From: Brevundimonas sp. UBA7534
GTDB taxonomy: Bacteria; Pseudomonadota; Alphaproteobacteria; Caulobacterales; Caulobacteraceae
DNA: 13,456 bases
Reading direction: 5' to 3'
Assembly: GCF_002479325.1 (NCBI RefSeq)
Contig: NZ_DLMO01000070.1
Span: forward strand, 1-13,456
The position numbers and the translations under genes are program-made. Under the pieces are notes generated by a model. It did not search any database. It saw only the letters and a list, made by a program, of their open reading frames with translations, and was not told the origin of the DNA. Below, in pieces: positions 7,258 to 13,090 of this stretch; position 1 is the stretch's first letter, and every line of letters starts with the position of its first letter.

Positions 7258-7272
7258 TTAACGCCCGGTTTA
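7258..7272 (-). promoter_or_regulatory. CtrA-like box upstream of DUF2336 protein B
   Basis: Read on the plus strand this is TTAA-CGCCCGG-TTTA followed by C, one base off TTAA-N7-TTAAC. It lies 50-64 bases upstream of the chosen start at 7208. A GAATC site (GANTC) at 7221-7225 lies between the box and the start. Pattern evidence only. Confidence 0.35.
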
Positions 7273-7288
7273 CCATCGACGATCGCGG

Positions 7289-8086
7289 CTAGCTTGTTTC
7301 CTTGTCGAACGGAGAGAAGGCCCCGCCGAACCCGGTGGTCGAAGAGCCGTCCTGCCCCAACAGCATGGCAAGCAGGCCCTGATCCTGTTTGAGCCTGTCC
7401 AGCCGCGCCGCCAGCAGCTGATCCCGCTCGCTGAGGGCGGGCGTGGAGGACGGGCCGTCCCCGGTCCCCAGGGCGGGCGTCCCCTGCCCGGCCGAGCGCT
7501 GCAGATTGGCGTGCACCTCGGCGACCGAAGCGGGACGGCCGCCCTTGTAGAAGATGCTGCGATTGGCGCGCGCCGCCTCGGGGAACAGGGCGACGGCGCT
7601 GGCGCCGGGACTGCGGTCCAGCGCCTCCATCAGCTGCGCTGCGCCCGCCGGCCCCAGGAAGTGGGCCGCATAGAGGTCGCCCGCCCCCGGCTCCCGCCCT
7701 GTCCGGCCGCGCAGATAGGCGGCGTTCGACGCCGTCAGTTCCGCCGCCATCGTCGAGGCCGCCTGGGGGTCGAATCGCAGGTCCAGCACGACGTTGCGCG
7801 CCGATCCCTCCACCCGCCAGCGCCCGTCCGCGCCCCTGTGGATCAGGTCGGCGTACTGGCCGTATCCGTGCTGGGCTCCGTGTTTCTTGACCGTCGATAG
7901 CCAGGTCTGTTCGATGAATTGGAACAGCCCCGCCGCCGATGAGGTGCGCGCCCGCGCCGAAGGGTTAAGAGAACTCTCGCGCTGGGCGGTCTTCATCATG
8001 AAGTCGAAGTCCACGCCCACGACGTTCGAGGCGCGCCGGATGGCCGCCTCGACACCGCCTGCGGAGGGAATCGCGCCGATGCTCAT
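7289..8086 (-). CDS. SLT-family lytic transglycosylase, no signal peptide
   Basis: Predicted peptidoglycan-cleaving enzyme (lytic transglycosylase fold). The catalytic Glu37 lies in TAQRESSLNP and is followed by the family motif SSAAGLFQFIEQTWL (49-63). Later segments LRFDPQAASTMAAEL and DLYAAHFLGPAGAAQLMEA also fit the SLT fold. The 265-residue protein has no signal peptide or membrane segment. It ends in a charged helix (SERDQLLAARLDRLKQDQGL) and a Gly/Ser-rich tail. The start at 8086 is chosen because the GTTAAC-rich presumed promoter lies just upstream; an upstream in-frame start at 8197 would place that promoter inside the gene. Caulobacter PleA, needed for flagellum and pili, is a precedent for a specialised enzyme of this type. 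I cannot tell whether this is its counterpart. Confidence 0.85.
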   Translation of the reverse strand: MSIGAIPSAGGVEAAIRRASNVVGVDFDFMMKTAQRESSLNPSARARTSSAAGLFQFIEQTWLSTVKKHGAQHGYGQYADLIHRGADGRWRVEGSARNVVLDLRFDPQAASTMAAELTASNAAYLRGRTGREPGAGDLYAAHFLGPAGAAQLMEALDRSPGASAVALFPEAARANRSIFYKGGRPASVAEVHANLQRSAGQGTPALGTGDGPSSTPALSERDQLLAARLDRLKQDQGLLAMLLGQDGSSTTGFGGAFSPFDKETS

Positions 8087-8110
8087 GACGCCCCGACGGT
8101 GGCCGAACAG

Positions 8111-8147
8111 GGTTAACCAATCCCTAATCGTTAACAGCGCCGTTAAC
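8111..8147 (-). promoter_or_regulatory. Cluster of three GTTAAC elements upstream of the transglycosylase gene
   Basis: GGTTAACC (8111-8118), CGTTAACA (8129-8136) and CGTTAACG (8141-8148) lie in an AT-richer island. TTAA at 8113 and CTAA at 8124 are separated by 7 bases, one base off the CtrA pattern. TTAA at 8131 and 8143 are separated by 8. The cluster is 25-62 bases before the chosen start. Regulation by CtrA or a similar factor is inferred. Confidence 0.4.
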
Positions 8148-8205
8148 GCCTCCGCCTTTAGTCTGACGAACGGACGTCCGCCGCAAACCCGCCACAAGTG
8201 GCGCG

Positions 8206-8255
8206 CTCAACTCTGACTTGCGGGCGCTGCGGGGGCGGCGAGAGCGGGAGTTGAG
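8206..8255 (+). promoter_or_regulatory. Inverted repeat that could mask the ribosome site of the TonB-like gene
   Basis: CTCAACTC (8206-8213) is the exact reverse complement of GAGTTGAG (8248-8255). The second arm covers the 3' end of the GGGAG ribosome site (8246-8250), just before the ATG at 8259. If the transcript includes both arms, pairing would hide the ribosome site. The 34-base GC-rich loop makes stability uncertain, and the match may be chance. Confidence 0.25.
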
Positions 8256-8258
8256 ATC

Positions 8259-9005
8259 ATGATGATACGCGCCGCCGGGGGTCCCGGCTTGATCAGTCCG
8301 ATCGATTTCGGCGAACAGAGGAAACCCTTACCGGGCTGGATGTGGGGCGCCATCGGCGTCTCGGTCGCCCTTCACATCGGGGTGGCGATCGCCCTGTACA
8401 ATCAACGGTTCGAGATCGCGGCGCCGCCGGAAGCGCCGACGACGCCGACCACCACGATCACACTGGCCCCTCCTCCCCGCCCCGTGCTTTTGCCCCGGGT
8501 TGAAAGCTCGACGCCGCCAGCGCCGCCGACGCCCGTGCACAAGCCGCTCGTGGTCTTGCCGACGGAGCAGGTTTCGCCGTTCGTCCCGCCCGAGACGCCG
8601 GCGGTCATCGGTTCGCCCTCCCAGTCCGTGATCGTCAGCAACGCGGTCAACGGCGTCGAGGGCGGCGCGGGGACGACGACGACGACCCAGCCGCCCCGCG
8701 CCCCGTCGGTCATCAACGACCCGAGCTGGGCGGCCCGTCCCTCTGCCGCCCAGATGGCGCGCGCCTATCCCCAGCGCGCCATCGACCGCGGCGTCTCGGG
8801 CGCGGCGAGCCTGAGTTGCGTGGTGCGGGTGGACGGGGGCCTGACCGGGTGCCGCATCGCCGGCGAGACTCCCGGCGGACTGGGCTTCGGCCGCGCGGCC
8901 CTGGGCCTGACACGCGACTTCCGCATGAACCCCCGCACTATCGACGGCCGCCCCGTGGACGGCGCGACGGTCAACTTCACCGTCCGTTTCGCCATGAGCG
9001 ACTAG
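8259..9005 (+). CDS. TonB-family energy transducer
   Basis: A 248-residue protein with TonB architecture. It has a cytoplasmic N-terminus, one membrane helix at about 28-47 (MWGAIGVSVALHIGVAIALY), a Pro/Thr-rich periplasmic spacer (about 55-130), and a C-terminal TonB domain from about 160 to the end. The domain carries YPQRAIDRGVSGAASLSCVV and the FRMNPRTIDGRPVDGA segment. Cys187 and Cys198 could form a disulfide. It would couple the proton motive force (via ExbB/ExbD) to outer-membrane TonB-dependent receptors, but none of these partners is in the window. GGGAG sits about 8 bases before the first of two tandem ATG codons. Its TAG overlaps the stop of the facing oxidase gene within CTAG. Confidence 0.88.
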   Translation: MMIRAAGGPGLISPIDFGEQRKPLPGWMWGAIGVSVALHIGVAIALYNQRFEIAAPPEAPTTPTTTITLAPPPRPVLLPRVESSTPPAPPTPVHKPLVVLPTEQVSPFVPPETPAVIGSPSQSVIVSNAVNGVEGGAGTTTTTQPPRAPSVINDPSWAARPSAAQMARAYPQRAIDRGVSGAASLSCVVRVDGGLTGCRIAGETPGGLGFGRAALGLTRDFRMNPRTIDGRPVDGATVNFTVRFAMSD

Positions 9006-10024
9006 AACCGCCTCGGATCGAGGGCGGCGGCGTGCGATGACGCCCTGCCCTCGATCGCATCGGCGACGACCTCGGCGACCAAAGGCCCCAGCAGCCACCC
9101 GTTGCGGCGCGGCGCCAGGGCCACGAACAGCGCGTCCGCGTCCGAAACCACGCCCGCCAAAGGCAGTCCGTCCGGCGACGCCCCCCGCACACCCGCGCGC
9201 CATTCCACCTCGACGGCGTCAAGCGGTCGTCCCAGCACGCGCTCGGCCGCTTCCAGAAGCCGCCGCGCCGAGGCCGGATCGGGCTCGAGGCCGCGACGTC
9301 CCGGCTCCATTGTGGCGCCGACCACGGCGCCCGTTTCCATCGGCGCGACATAGGCGCCTGGTCCGCGCACGACATGCGCGACAGGTCGGGATTGTAGACG
9401 TCCGATCTGGCCCTTGATCGGCTGAATCAGGTCCACCAGACGCCGCGTTTCAGGCGTGACGCCGGGTATTGCTGGCCCGGCGCCAGTCGCCAGAACGACG
9501 GCCGACGCCTCCAGCGTCACGCTGTCCAGGTACAGTCGCCACGCCGAAGCCGTCGCCTCCAGACGCAGAACCTCGCCGTTCACGACCGCGGCGCCCAGCG
9601 TGGACCGCAGCGCCGCAATCGCTTGTTCGGGCTCGATCTGCAGATCCTCGTCGGTGACCAGAGTGTCGCCGTCGCGGCGCGCCGCAAAGCCCAGCGTCGC
9701 CATCCGCTGGGCCAGCGCCTCGGCCTGCGGTCCGCGCCACTCCGCGGGCCGTGCCTTGAGAGAAATCCCGGCCGCCTGGGCGAACGCCGGCCACAGGTCC
9801 CGACCGGCACGGAACAGCGCCGCCTGTTCCGGCGCGGCCTGGTCTATGGCGGCCTCCATCGCCGGCGCGATCATGCCCGCGGCGACAGAAGAGGCGTTCG
9901 CGCCGCCAGGATCGATCACCCGAACGGCGTGCCCCCGCCGCTTCAGTTCGAAAGCCACGCACAGGCCCAGCACGCCGGCGCCGATGATCGCGATGGAAGG
10001 AGAGGTCGTCGTCACCTGCCCCAA
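9002..10024 (-). CDS. FAD-dependent oxidoreductase, glycine oxidase (ThiO)-like
   Basis: A 340-residue flavoprotein of the D-amino-acid oxidase superfamily. The FAD-binding Rossmann motif is at the N-terminus (IAIIGAGVLGLCVAFEL, GAGVLG at 15-20), with Asp at the end of the second strand (VIDPGG). The C-terminal FAD-binding part reads GLPLAGVVSDADALFVALA, then RRNGWLLGPLVAE, as in ThiO/DadA relatives. ThiO oxidises glycine to the imine for thiamine thiazole synthesis. No thi genes are next to it, so another amine substrate is possible. The start is TTG with GGAGG five bases upstream; a GTG three codons later is an alternative. The family is secure; the substrate is not. Confidence 0.85.
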   Translation of the reverse strand: MGQVTTTSPSIAIIGAGVLGLCVAFELKRRGHAVRVIDPGGANASSVAAGMIAPAMEAAIDQAAPEQAALFRAGRDLWPAFAQAAGISLKARPAEWRGPQAEALAQRMATLGFAARRDGDTLVTDEDLQIEPEQAIAALRSTLGAAVVNGEVLRLEATASAWRLYLDSVTLEASAVVLATGAGPAIPGVTPETRRLVDLIQPIKGQIGRLQSRPVAHVVRGPGAYVAPMETGAVVGATMEPGRRGLEPDPASARRLLEAAERVLGRPLDAVEVEWRAGVRGASPDGLPLAGVVSDADALFVALAPRRNGWLLGPLVAEVVADAIEGRASSHAAALDPRRF

Positions 10025-10100
10025 ATCGACCTCCGATCCGGGGAATGCAAGCCGACAGATCGTCCAAGCCAGACGGCCTGGGGCGCGCTATCAGTCAGCC

Positions 10101-10736
10101 ATGAACAGCCTGGACGCCATCTCCGCCCTGCCCGACGGCGCGATCACCTCGCCGGCGGCGCGTCGCAACGCGGACTCTATTCTTCGCGTCCTGCGCGCCC
10201 ATCTGCCGACGAAGGGTTCGGTGTTGGAGATCGCCTCGGGATCAGGTGAACACGCGGTCGTCTTCGCCTCGGCCCTGCCCGGCCTCGAGTGGACGCCCAG
10301 CGACCCCAGCGCCGAGGCCCGGGCCAGCATCCGGGCGTGGACAGCCAAGGTGGACGCCCCGGCGCTCGCAGATCCCCTCGCGCTGGACGCCGCCGATGAC
10401 GCGACCTGGCCCGACCGGACCTATGACGCCGTCTTTTGCGCGAACATGACGCACATCAGCCCCTGGTCCGCGACCGAGGGGCTGATGGAGTTGGCGGCCG
10501 CTCGATTGCGCGAACCCGGCGGCCTGCTGATCTTGTATGGGCCTTACCGCGAGGCGGACATCCCGCTCGCGACCTCGAACCAGGCGTTCGACGACAGTCT
10601 GAAGGTCCGCAATCCGGCGTGGGGACTGCGCGACCGCGAGGCGGTGCAGGCTCTGGCCCGGAGACATGGCTTTGCGGCCACGCTCCGGATCGAGATGCCG
10701 GCCAACAATCTGATGCTGCTGTACCGGCGTCTCTGA
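10101..10736 (+). CDS. DUF938 class I SAM-dependent methyltransferase
   Basis: A 211-residue cytoplasmic protein. SAM-binding motif I is VLEIASGSGEHAVVFA (about 41-56), followed by an acidic residue after the next strand (WTPSDPS). The DUF938 (PF06080) markers are CANMTHISPWSATEGL, YGPYREADIP, FDDSLKVRNPAWGLRD and the C-terminal MPANNLMLLYRR. The natural substrate of the family is not known to me. The start is the first ATG fitting the family's usual N-terminus; it has no clear ribosome site. The frame stays open far upstream without protein-like sequence, so an earlier start is unlikely. It is divergent from the oxidase gene across 76 bases, and its stop lies 2 bases from that of the facing gene. 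Confidence 0.87.
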   Translation: MNSLDAISALPDGAITSPAARRNADSILRVLRAHLPTKGSVLEIASGSGEHAVVFASALPGLEWTPSDPSAEARASIRAWTAKVDAPALADPLALDAADDATWPDRTYDAVFCANMTHISPWSATEGLMELAAARLREPGGLLILYGPYREADIPLATSNQAFDDSLKVRNPAWGLRDREAVQALARRHGFAATLRIEMPANNLMLLYRRL

Positions 10737-10738
10737 AT

Positions 10739-11230
10739 TCAGGAAATGGCGCCCACGGCCGGCGTCAGGGCGGCGCGGTCGCTCATTTCGACCACGTCGC
10801 CGTCGCGGAAGACCGCACCCGGCGAATCGGTTGGCACGCCGAAGCGCTCGGCCGCCAGCGCCACGCCGTCGGCGAAGGCGATGACCGGCACCGCATTGGC
10901 GCGCGCCATGTCGATCAGCGAGCGAACGGCCGCCAATCCCGCCTCGTCGGCGGCTCCCCCCGGCACGACCAGGCCCTTGACCCGGCCATCGGCGATGTCC
11001 TCGGCCGTGGCGGTGGCCAGCACGGTGACGCCGCCGGCCGACAGGCTGGCGTCGCCGGTTGAGATGGGGGCCAGACCGACGCCTTCGGCCCGAAGCGCCC
11101 CCTCCACGTCGCCCATCTCGCCGAAGTCCATGCCGCGCCGCATCACCAGACCCATGCGAAGACGGGTGGGAACCGGACGGTTATAGCCATTGCGACGGGG
11201 GGCGGCGGAAGATTTGCGTTGAGCGTACAA
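10739..11230 (-). CDS. DJ-1/PfpI-like protein lacking the nucleophile cysteine
   Basis: A 163-residue protein whose core resembles the DJ-1/PfpI (class I glutamine amidotransferase-like) fold. It has RLRMGLVMRRGMDFGEM as first strand and loop, ALRAEGVGLAPIS as helix and strand, GLVVPGG (86-92), and VPVIAFADGVALAAE as the nucleophile elbow. In active members the elbow reads like A-x-C-x-G; here it is AFADG, with Ala120 where Cys is expected. The whole protein contains no cysteine. The start is assigned to TTG (11228-11230) because AAGGAG lies 5 bases upstream; an ATG at 11299 has no such support. The N-terminal 22 residues are basic and Pro/Arg-rich. Catalysis is therefore doubtful, and a binding or structural role is possible. 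Fold assignment is moderately sure. Confidence 0.65.
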   Translation of the reverse strand: MYAQRKSSAAPRRNGYNRPVPTRLRMGLVMRRGMDFGEMGDVEGALRAEGVGLAPISTGDASLSAGGVTVLATATAEDIADGRVKGLVVPGGAADEAGLAAVRSLIDMARANAVPVIAFADGVALAAERFGVPTDSPGAVFRDGDVVEMSDRAALTPAVGAIS

Positions 11231-11506
11231 GACGTCTCCTTCGAGGGTTTCAATAAAAAGTCCGAATCGACGCCAGGCGGCGACGATCCACGAACACATC
11301 GGACCAGAAAACGGATAATCGACGAGCTCGACGAACGTCGCCTCGCACTCTGGCTCATTTGTGGAATGCGCACAGATATAGTCGAAATCGGCGTCAAATC
11401 AACCTGACGCGGCGGATGTTGTCCGCTTCGTGATCCTTGCTCGGTCGTCGCGCTTGCTCCCTCGTTAAGCCGGACCTAGACAGCGGCGACGCATGGACGG
11501 ACCCTG
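11231..11506. other. AT-richer intergenic stretch between divergent genes
   Basis: 276 bases holding the leaders of the DJ-1-like gene (minus) and rluF (plus). It is clearly richer in A and T than its neighbours around 11245-11400. It holds a GAATC site (11264-11268) and a GTTAAGC (11464-11470) near rluF. A plus-strand open frame from TTG 11219 to TGA 11407 (62 codons) covers its left half. That frame has a charged helix-like C-terminus but weak codon bias, so I do not call it a gene. Confidence 0.4.
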
Positions 11507-12262
11507 ATGGCCTTTACCCGAACCTATGACGGCGACGCCCCGGTGCGCGTGAACAAGTGGCTGGGCCAGACCGGCGTCTGCTCGCGCCGTGAAGCGGAAG
11601 GCTTGATCGCGGACGGTCTGGTGTCGATCGACGGCGAGGTCGTCGCCGACGCCGGCCGCAAGATCGCGCCCGGCCAGACCCTGACCCTGAACGACCGGGC
11701 CGAGGCGGCGCTGGCCGCGGGCGTGACCATCGTGCTGAACAAGCCCGTCGGCCATGTGTCGGGCCAGCCCGAGCCGGGCAAGACCCCCGCCGTGCGCCTG
11801 CTGACCCTGGCCAACCGCATCGGCGAGGGGCCAGTTCCGGCGCGCGACGCCTCCCTGCCCCCCATCGGCCGGTTGGACGAGGATTCGCGGGGCCTTCTGC
11901 TGCTGTCCTCCGATGGCGTCGTGGCCAAGGCGGTGATCGGGCCGCAGTCCGAACTCGACAAGGAGTATCTGGTCGTCGTCGAAGGCGCTGTCACCGAGAC
12001 CAGACTGTCCCGACTTCGCCACGGCCTGGAACTGGACGGCCGCCAGTTGAAGCCCGCCCGCGTCACCCAGGTCCAGGGCCAGCAGTTGCGCTTCGTCCTC
12101 AAGGAAGGCCGCAACCGCCAGATCCGCCGGATGTGCGACCTGGTCGGGCTCGAGGTCGTGGACCTGCAACGCGTCCGCATCGGCCCCTTGCGCCTCTCCG
12201 ACCTGCCGGAAGGCCGCTGGCGTCACCTGACGGCGGACGAACGCAAGGGACTGGTCGGTTAG
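11507..12262 (+). CDS. rluF: 23S rRNA pseudouridine synthase, RluF-type
   Basis: Converts a specific uridine of 23S rRNA to pseudouridine in the cytoplasm. The S4 RNA-binding domain is at about 13-60 (VRVNKWLGQTGVCSRREAE, then DGLVSIDGEVV). The RsuA/RluB/E/F catalytic domain follows, with the Asp124-bearing motif PIGRLDEDSRGLLLLSSDG. Further matches are the KEYLVVVEG strand and the GRNRQIRRMCDLVGLEV block, and the ending GRWRHLTADE is closest to E. coli RluF as I remember it. The 251-residue length fits. The start at 11507 has no strong ribosome site. RluB or a clade-specific target cannot be excluded. The stop overlaps the facing regulator gene by 4 bases. Confidence 0.85.
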   Translation: MAFTRTYDGDAPVRVNKWLGQTGVCSRREAEGLIADGLVSIDGEVVADAGRKIAPGQTLTLNDRAEAALAAGVTIVLNKPVGHVSGQPEPGKTPAVRLLTLANRIGEGPVPARDASLPPIGRLDEDSRGLLLLSSDGVVAKAVIGPQSELDKEYLVVVEGAVTETRLSRLRHGLELDGRQLKPARVTQVQGQQLRFVLKEGRNRQIRRMCDLVGLEVVDLQRVRIGPLRLSDLPEGRWRHLTADERKGLVG

Positions 12263-12561
12263 ACGCCCGACGGCAGCGTCAGGGACGCCAATCGGGTCAG
12301 CTCCGCAACATGGCCGGCAAACGCCTTGCGGCCGGCGGACGTCAGCGACAGCCAGGTGCGCTGACGTCCCGCGAACGGCGCCTTGCGGACCACGACGTAT
12401 CCCGCCTCTTCCAGCATCTTCACGTGCTTGGACAGAACGGAGTCGGATACCTGTATCGTGTCGCGGACGGTGGCGAACTCGGCCTCGGCCGCCGACAGCA
12501 GGGCGCAGATCTGCAGCCGACCAGGCGCATGGATCACCGCATCGAAGACCGGCGCGCTCAC
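12259..12561 (-). CDS. Small winged-helix transcriptional regulator (HTH_34/MarR-like)
   Basis: A 100-residue DNA-binding protein consisting of a single winged helix. FATVRDTIQVSDSVLSKHVKMLEE (29-52) is the helix-turn-helix with the recognition helix around 39-52. The wing AGYVVVRKAPFAGRQRTWLSL follows, and the ending TSAGRKAFAGHVAEL is typical of the PF13601-type domain. There is no ligand or sensor domain, so any signal must come through the winged helix or its partner. The start is GTG at 12561, overlapping the TGA of the membrane protein gene as GTGA, which implies coupled translation. As a presumed dimer it is the obvious candidate to bind the dyads at 13021-13091. That link is inferred. 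Confidence 0.85.
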   Translation of the reverse strand: MSAPVFDAVIHAPGRLQICALLSAAEAEFATVRDTIQVSDSVLSKHVKMLEEAGYVVVRKAPFAGRQRTWLSLTSAGRKAFAGHVAELTRLASLTLPSGV

Positions 12562-13010
12562 GGCAGCCGAGTCGTTTCGGCGATATAGACGCGCGTCCAG
12601 ATCCGCGACCCCAGGATCGCCAGTGCGCCTGCGACCAGGCCGAACGCAAGCGGTGCCCAGGCCGGCCCGTTTCCTCGCGTCGCCACCGCCCCGATCATCA
12701 ACGCGATCAGGGCGCCCGCCAAGCCGAACGCCACCCATCGGGCGTTCCTGGGAGAATAGCCATTGACCCAAAAACCCGTCCGGTCGGTCCACTTGCGCAC
12801 GATCACGACGATCACGGCCAGGCCGATCGCAGTGCACGCTAGCCCATACATCGCCGGCAGCGCCTGGCCGCCGACCATGAGGCCGGTCGCCCCGCCGTAG
12901 CCTAGATCGTACCACAACGGCCACTTGTCCATGCGGCGATGGACAGTCCGTCGGGTGTTGCGGATGGTTTCCAACGCCTCCTGCGGCGTCTGATTGTCCG
13001 GATCGATCAT
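12558..13010 (-). CDS. Small four-helix membrane protein of unknown function
   Basis: 150 residues. The N-terminal about 34 residues are soluble and charged (PQEALETIRNTRRTVHRRMDKW). Four predicted membrane helices follow at about 35-51, 53-72, 91-110 and 118-136, with a WTDRTGFWVNGYSPRNARW loop between the second and third. I do not recognise a family with a known role. The start at 13010 is set by AGGAGG 5 bases upstream; an ATG seven codons earlier (13031) lies inside the operator region. It is the first gene of a two-gene unit with the winged-helix regulator. It may act as a partner or sensor that holds or inhibits the regulator, or simply be its target. Both ideas are untested. Confidence 0.82.
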   Translation of the reverse strand: MIDPDNQTPQEALETIRNTRRTVHRRMDKWPLWYDLGYGGATGLMVGGQALPAMYGLACTAIGLAVIVVIVRKWTDRTGFWVNGYSPRNARWVAFGLAGALIALMIGAVATRGNGPAWAPLAFGLVAGALAILGSRIWTRVYIAETTRLP

Positions 13011-13022
13011 GGCGACCTCCTC

Positions 13023-13041
13023 ACTTTCCACGACAGAAAGT
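13023..13041 (-). promoter_or_regulatory. Operator-like dyad 1, overlapping the leader of the membrane protein gene
   Basis: On the plus strand ACTTTCC-ACGAC-AGAAAGT. The outer arms TCACTTTC (13021-13028) and GAAAGTGA (13036-13043) are perfect complements. It lies directly before the AGGAGG ribosome site and shares its 19-bp layout with the dyad at 13072-13090. A repressor bound here would block transcription of the pair. Confidence 0.7.
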
Positions 13042-13048
13042 GACCGTT

Positions 13049-13067
13049 TGTTTCCATATCGTCAAGT
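13049..13067 (-). promoter_or_regulatory. Degenerate operator-like copy 2 overlapping a -35-like TTGACG
   Basis: TGTTTCCATATCGTCAAGT matches the 19-bp dyad at 13072-13090 in 15 of 19 positions and shares the exact 11-base word TTTCCATATCG. On the minus strand it contains TTGACG (13065-13060), a good -35 match for alphaproteobacterial housekeeping promoters. No convincing -10 could be placed. Confidence 0.5.
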
Positions 13068-13071
13068 GAAA

Positions 13072-13090
13072 ACTTTCCATATCGGAAAGT
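13072..13090 (-). promoter_or_regulatory. Operator-like dyad 3, perfect arms
   Basis: ACTTTCC-ATATC-GGAAAGT. The arms extend to AACTTTCC (13071-13078) and GGAAAGTT (13084-13091), perfect over 8 bases each. It overlaps the TAA stop of the ATP12 gene, so it sits at the very upstream edge of the promoter region. It is the best-formed member of the set and probably the high-affinity site for a dimeric winged-helix regulator. Confidence 0.72.

Noticed and set aside
8087..8197. Start at 8197 for the lytic transglycosylase
   Set aside because: It would place the GTTAAC cluster inside the coding region. The added residues do not form a clean signal peptide.
9456..10100. Long in-frame extension upstream of the DUF938 methyltransferase
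   Set aside because: It lies antisense to the oxidase gene and reads as Ser/Arg/Ala-rich shadow. The methyltransferase family begins near the ATG at 10101.
11465..12649. Open frame of 394 codons antisense to rluF
   Set aside because: It runs across the whole pseudouridine synthase and part of the regulator gene, with low-complexity Gln/Gly/Arg-rich sequence. rluF has clear family motifs, so this is a shadow.
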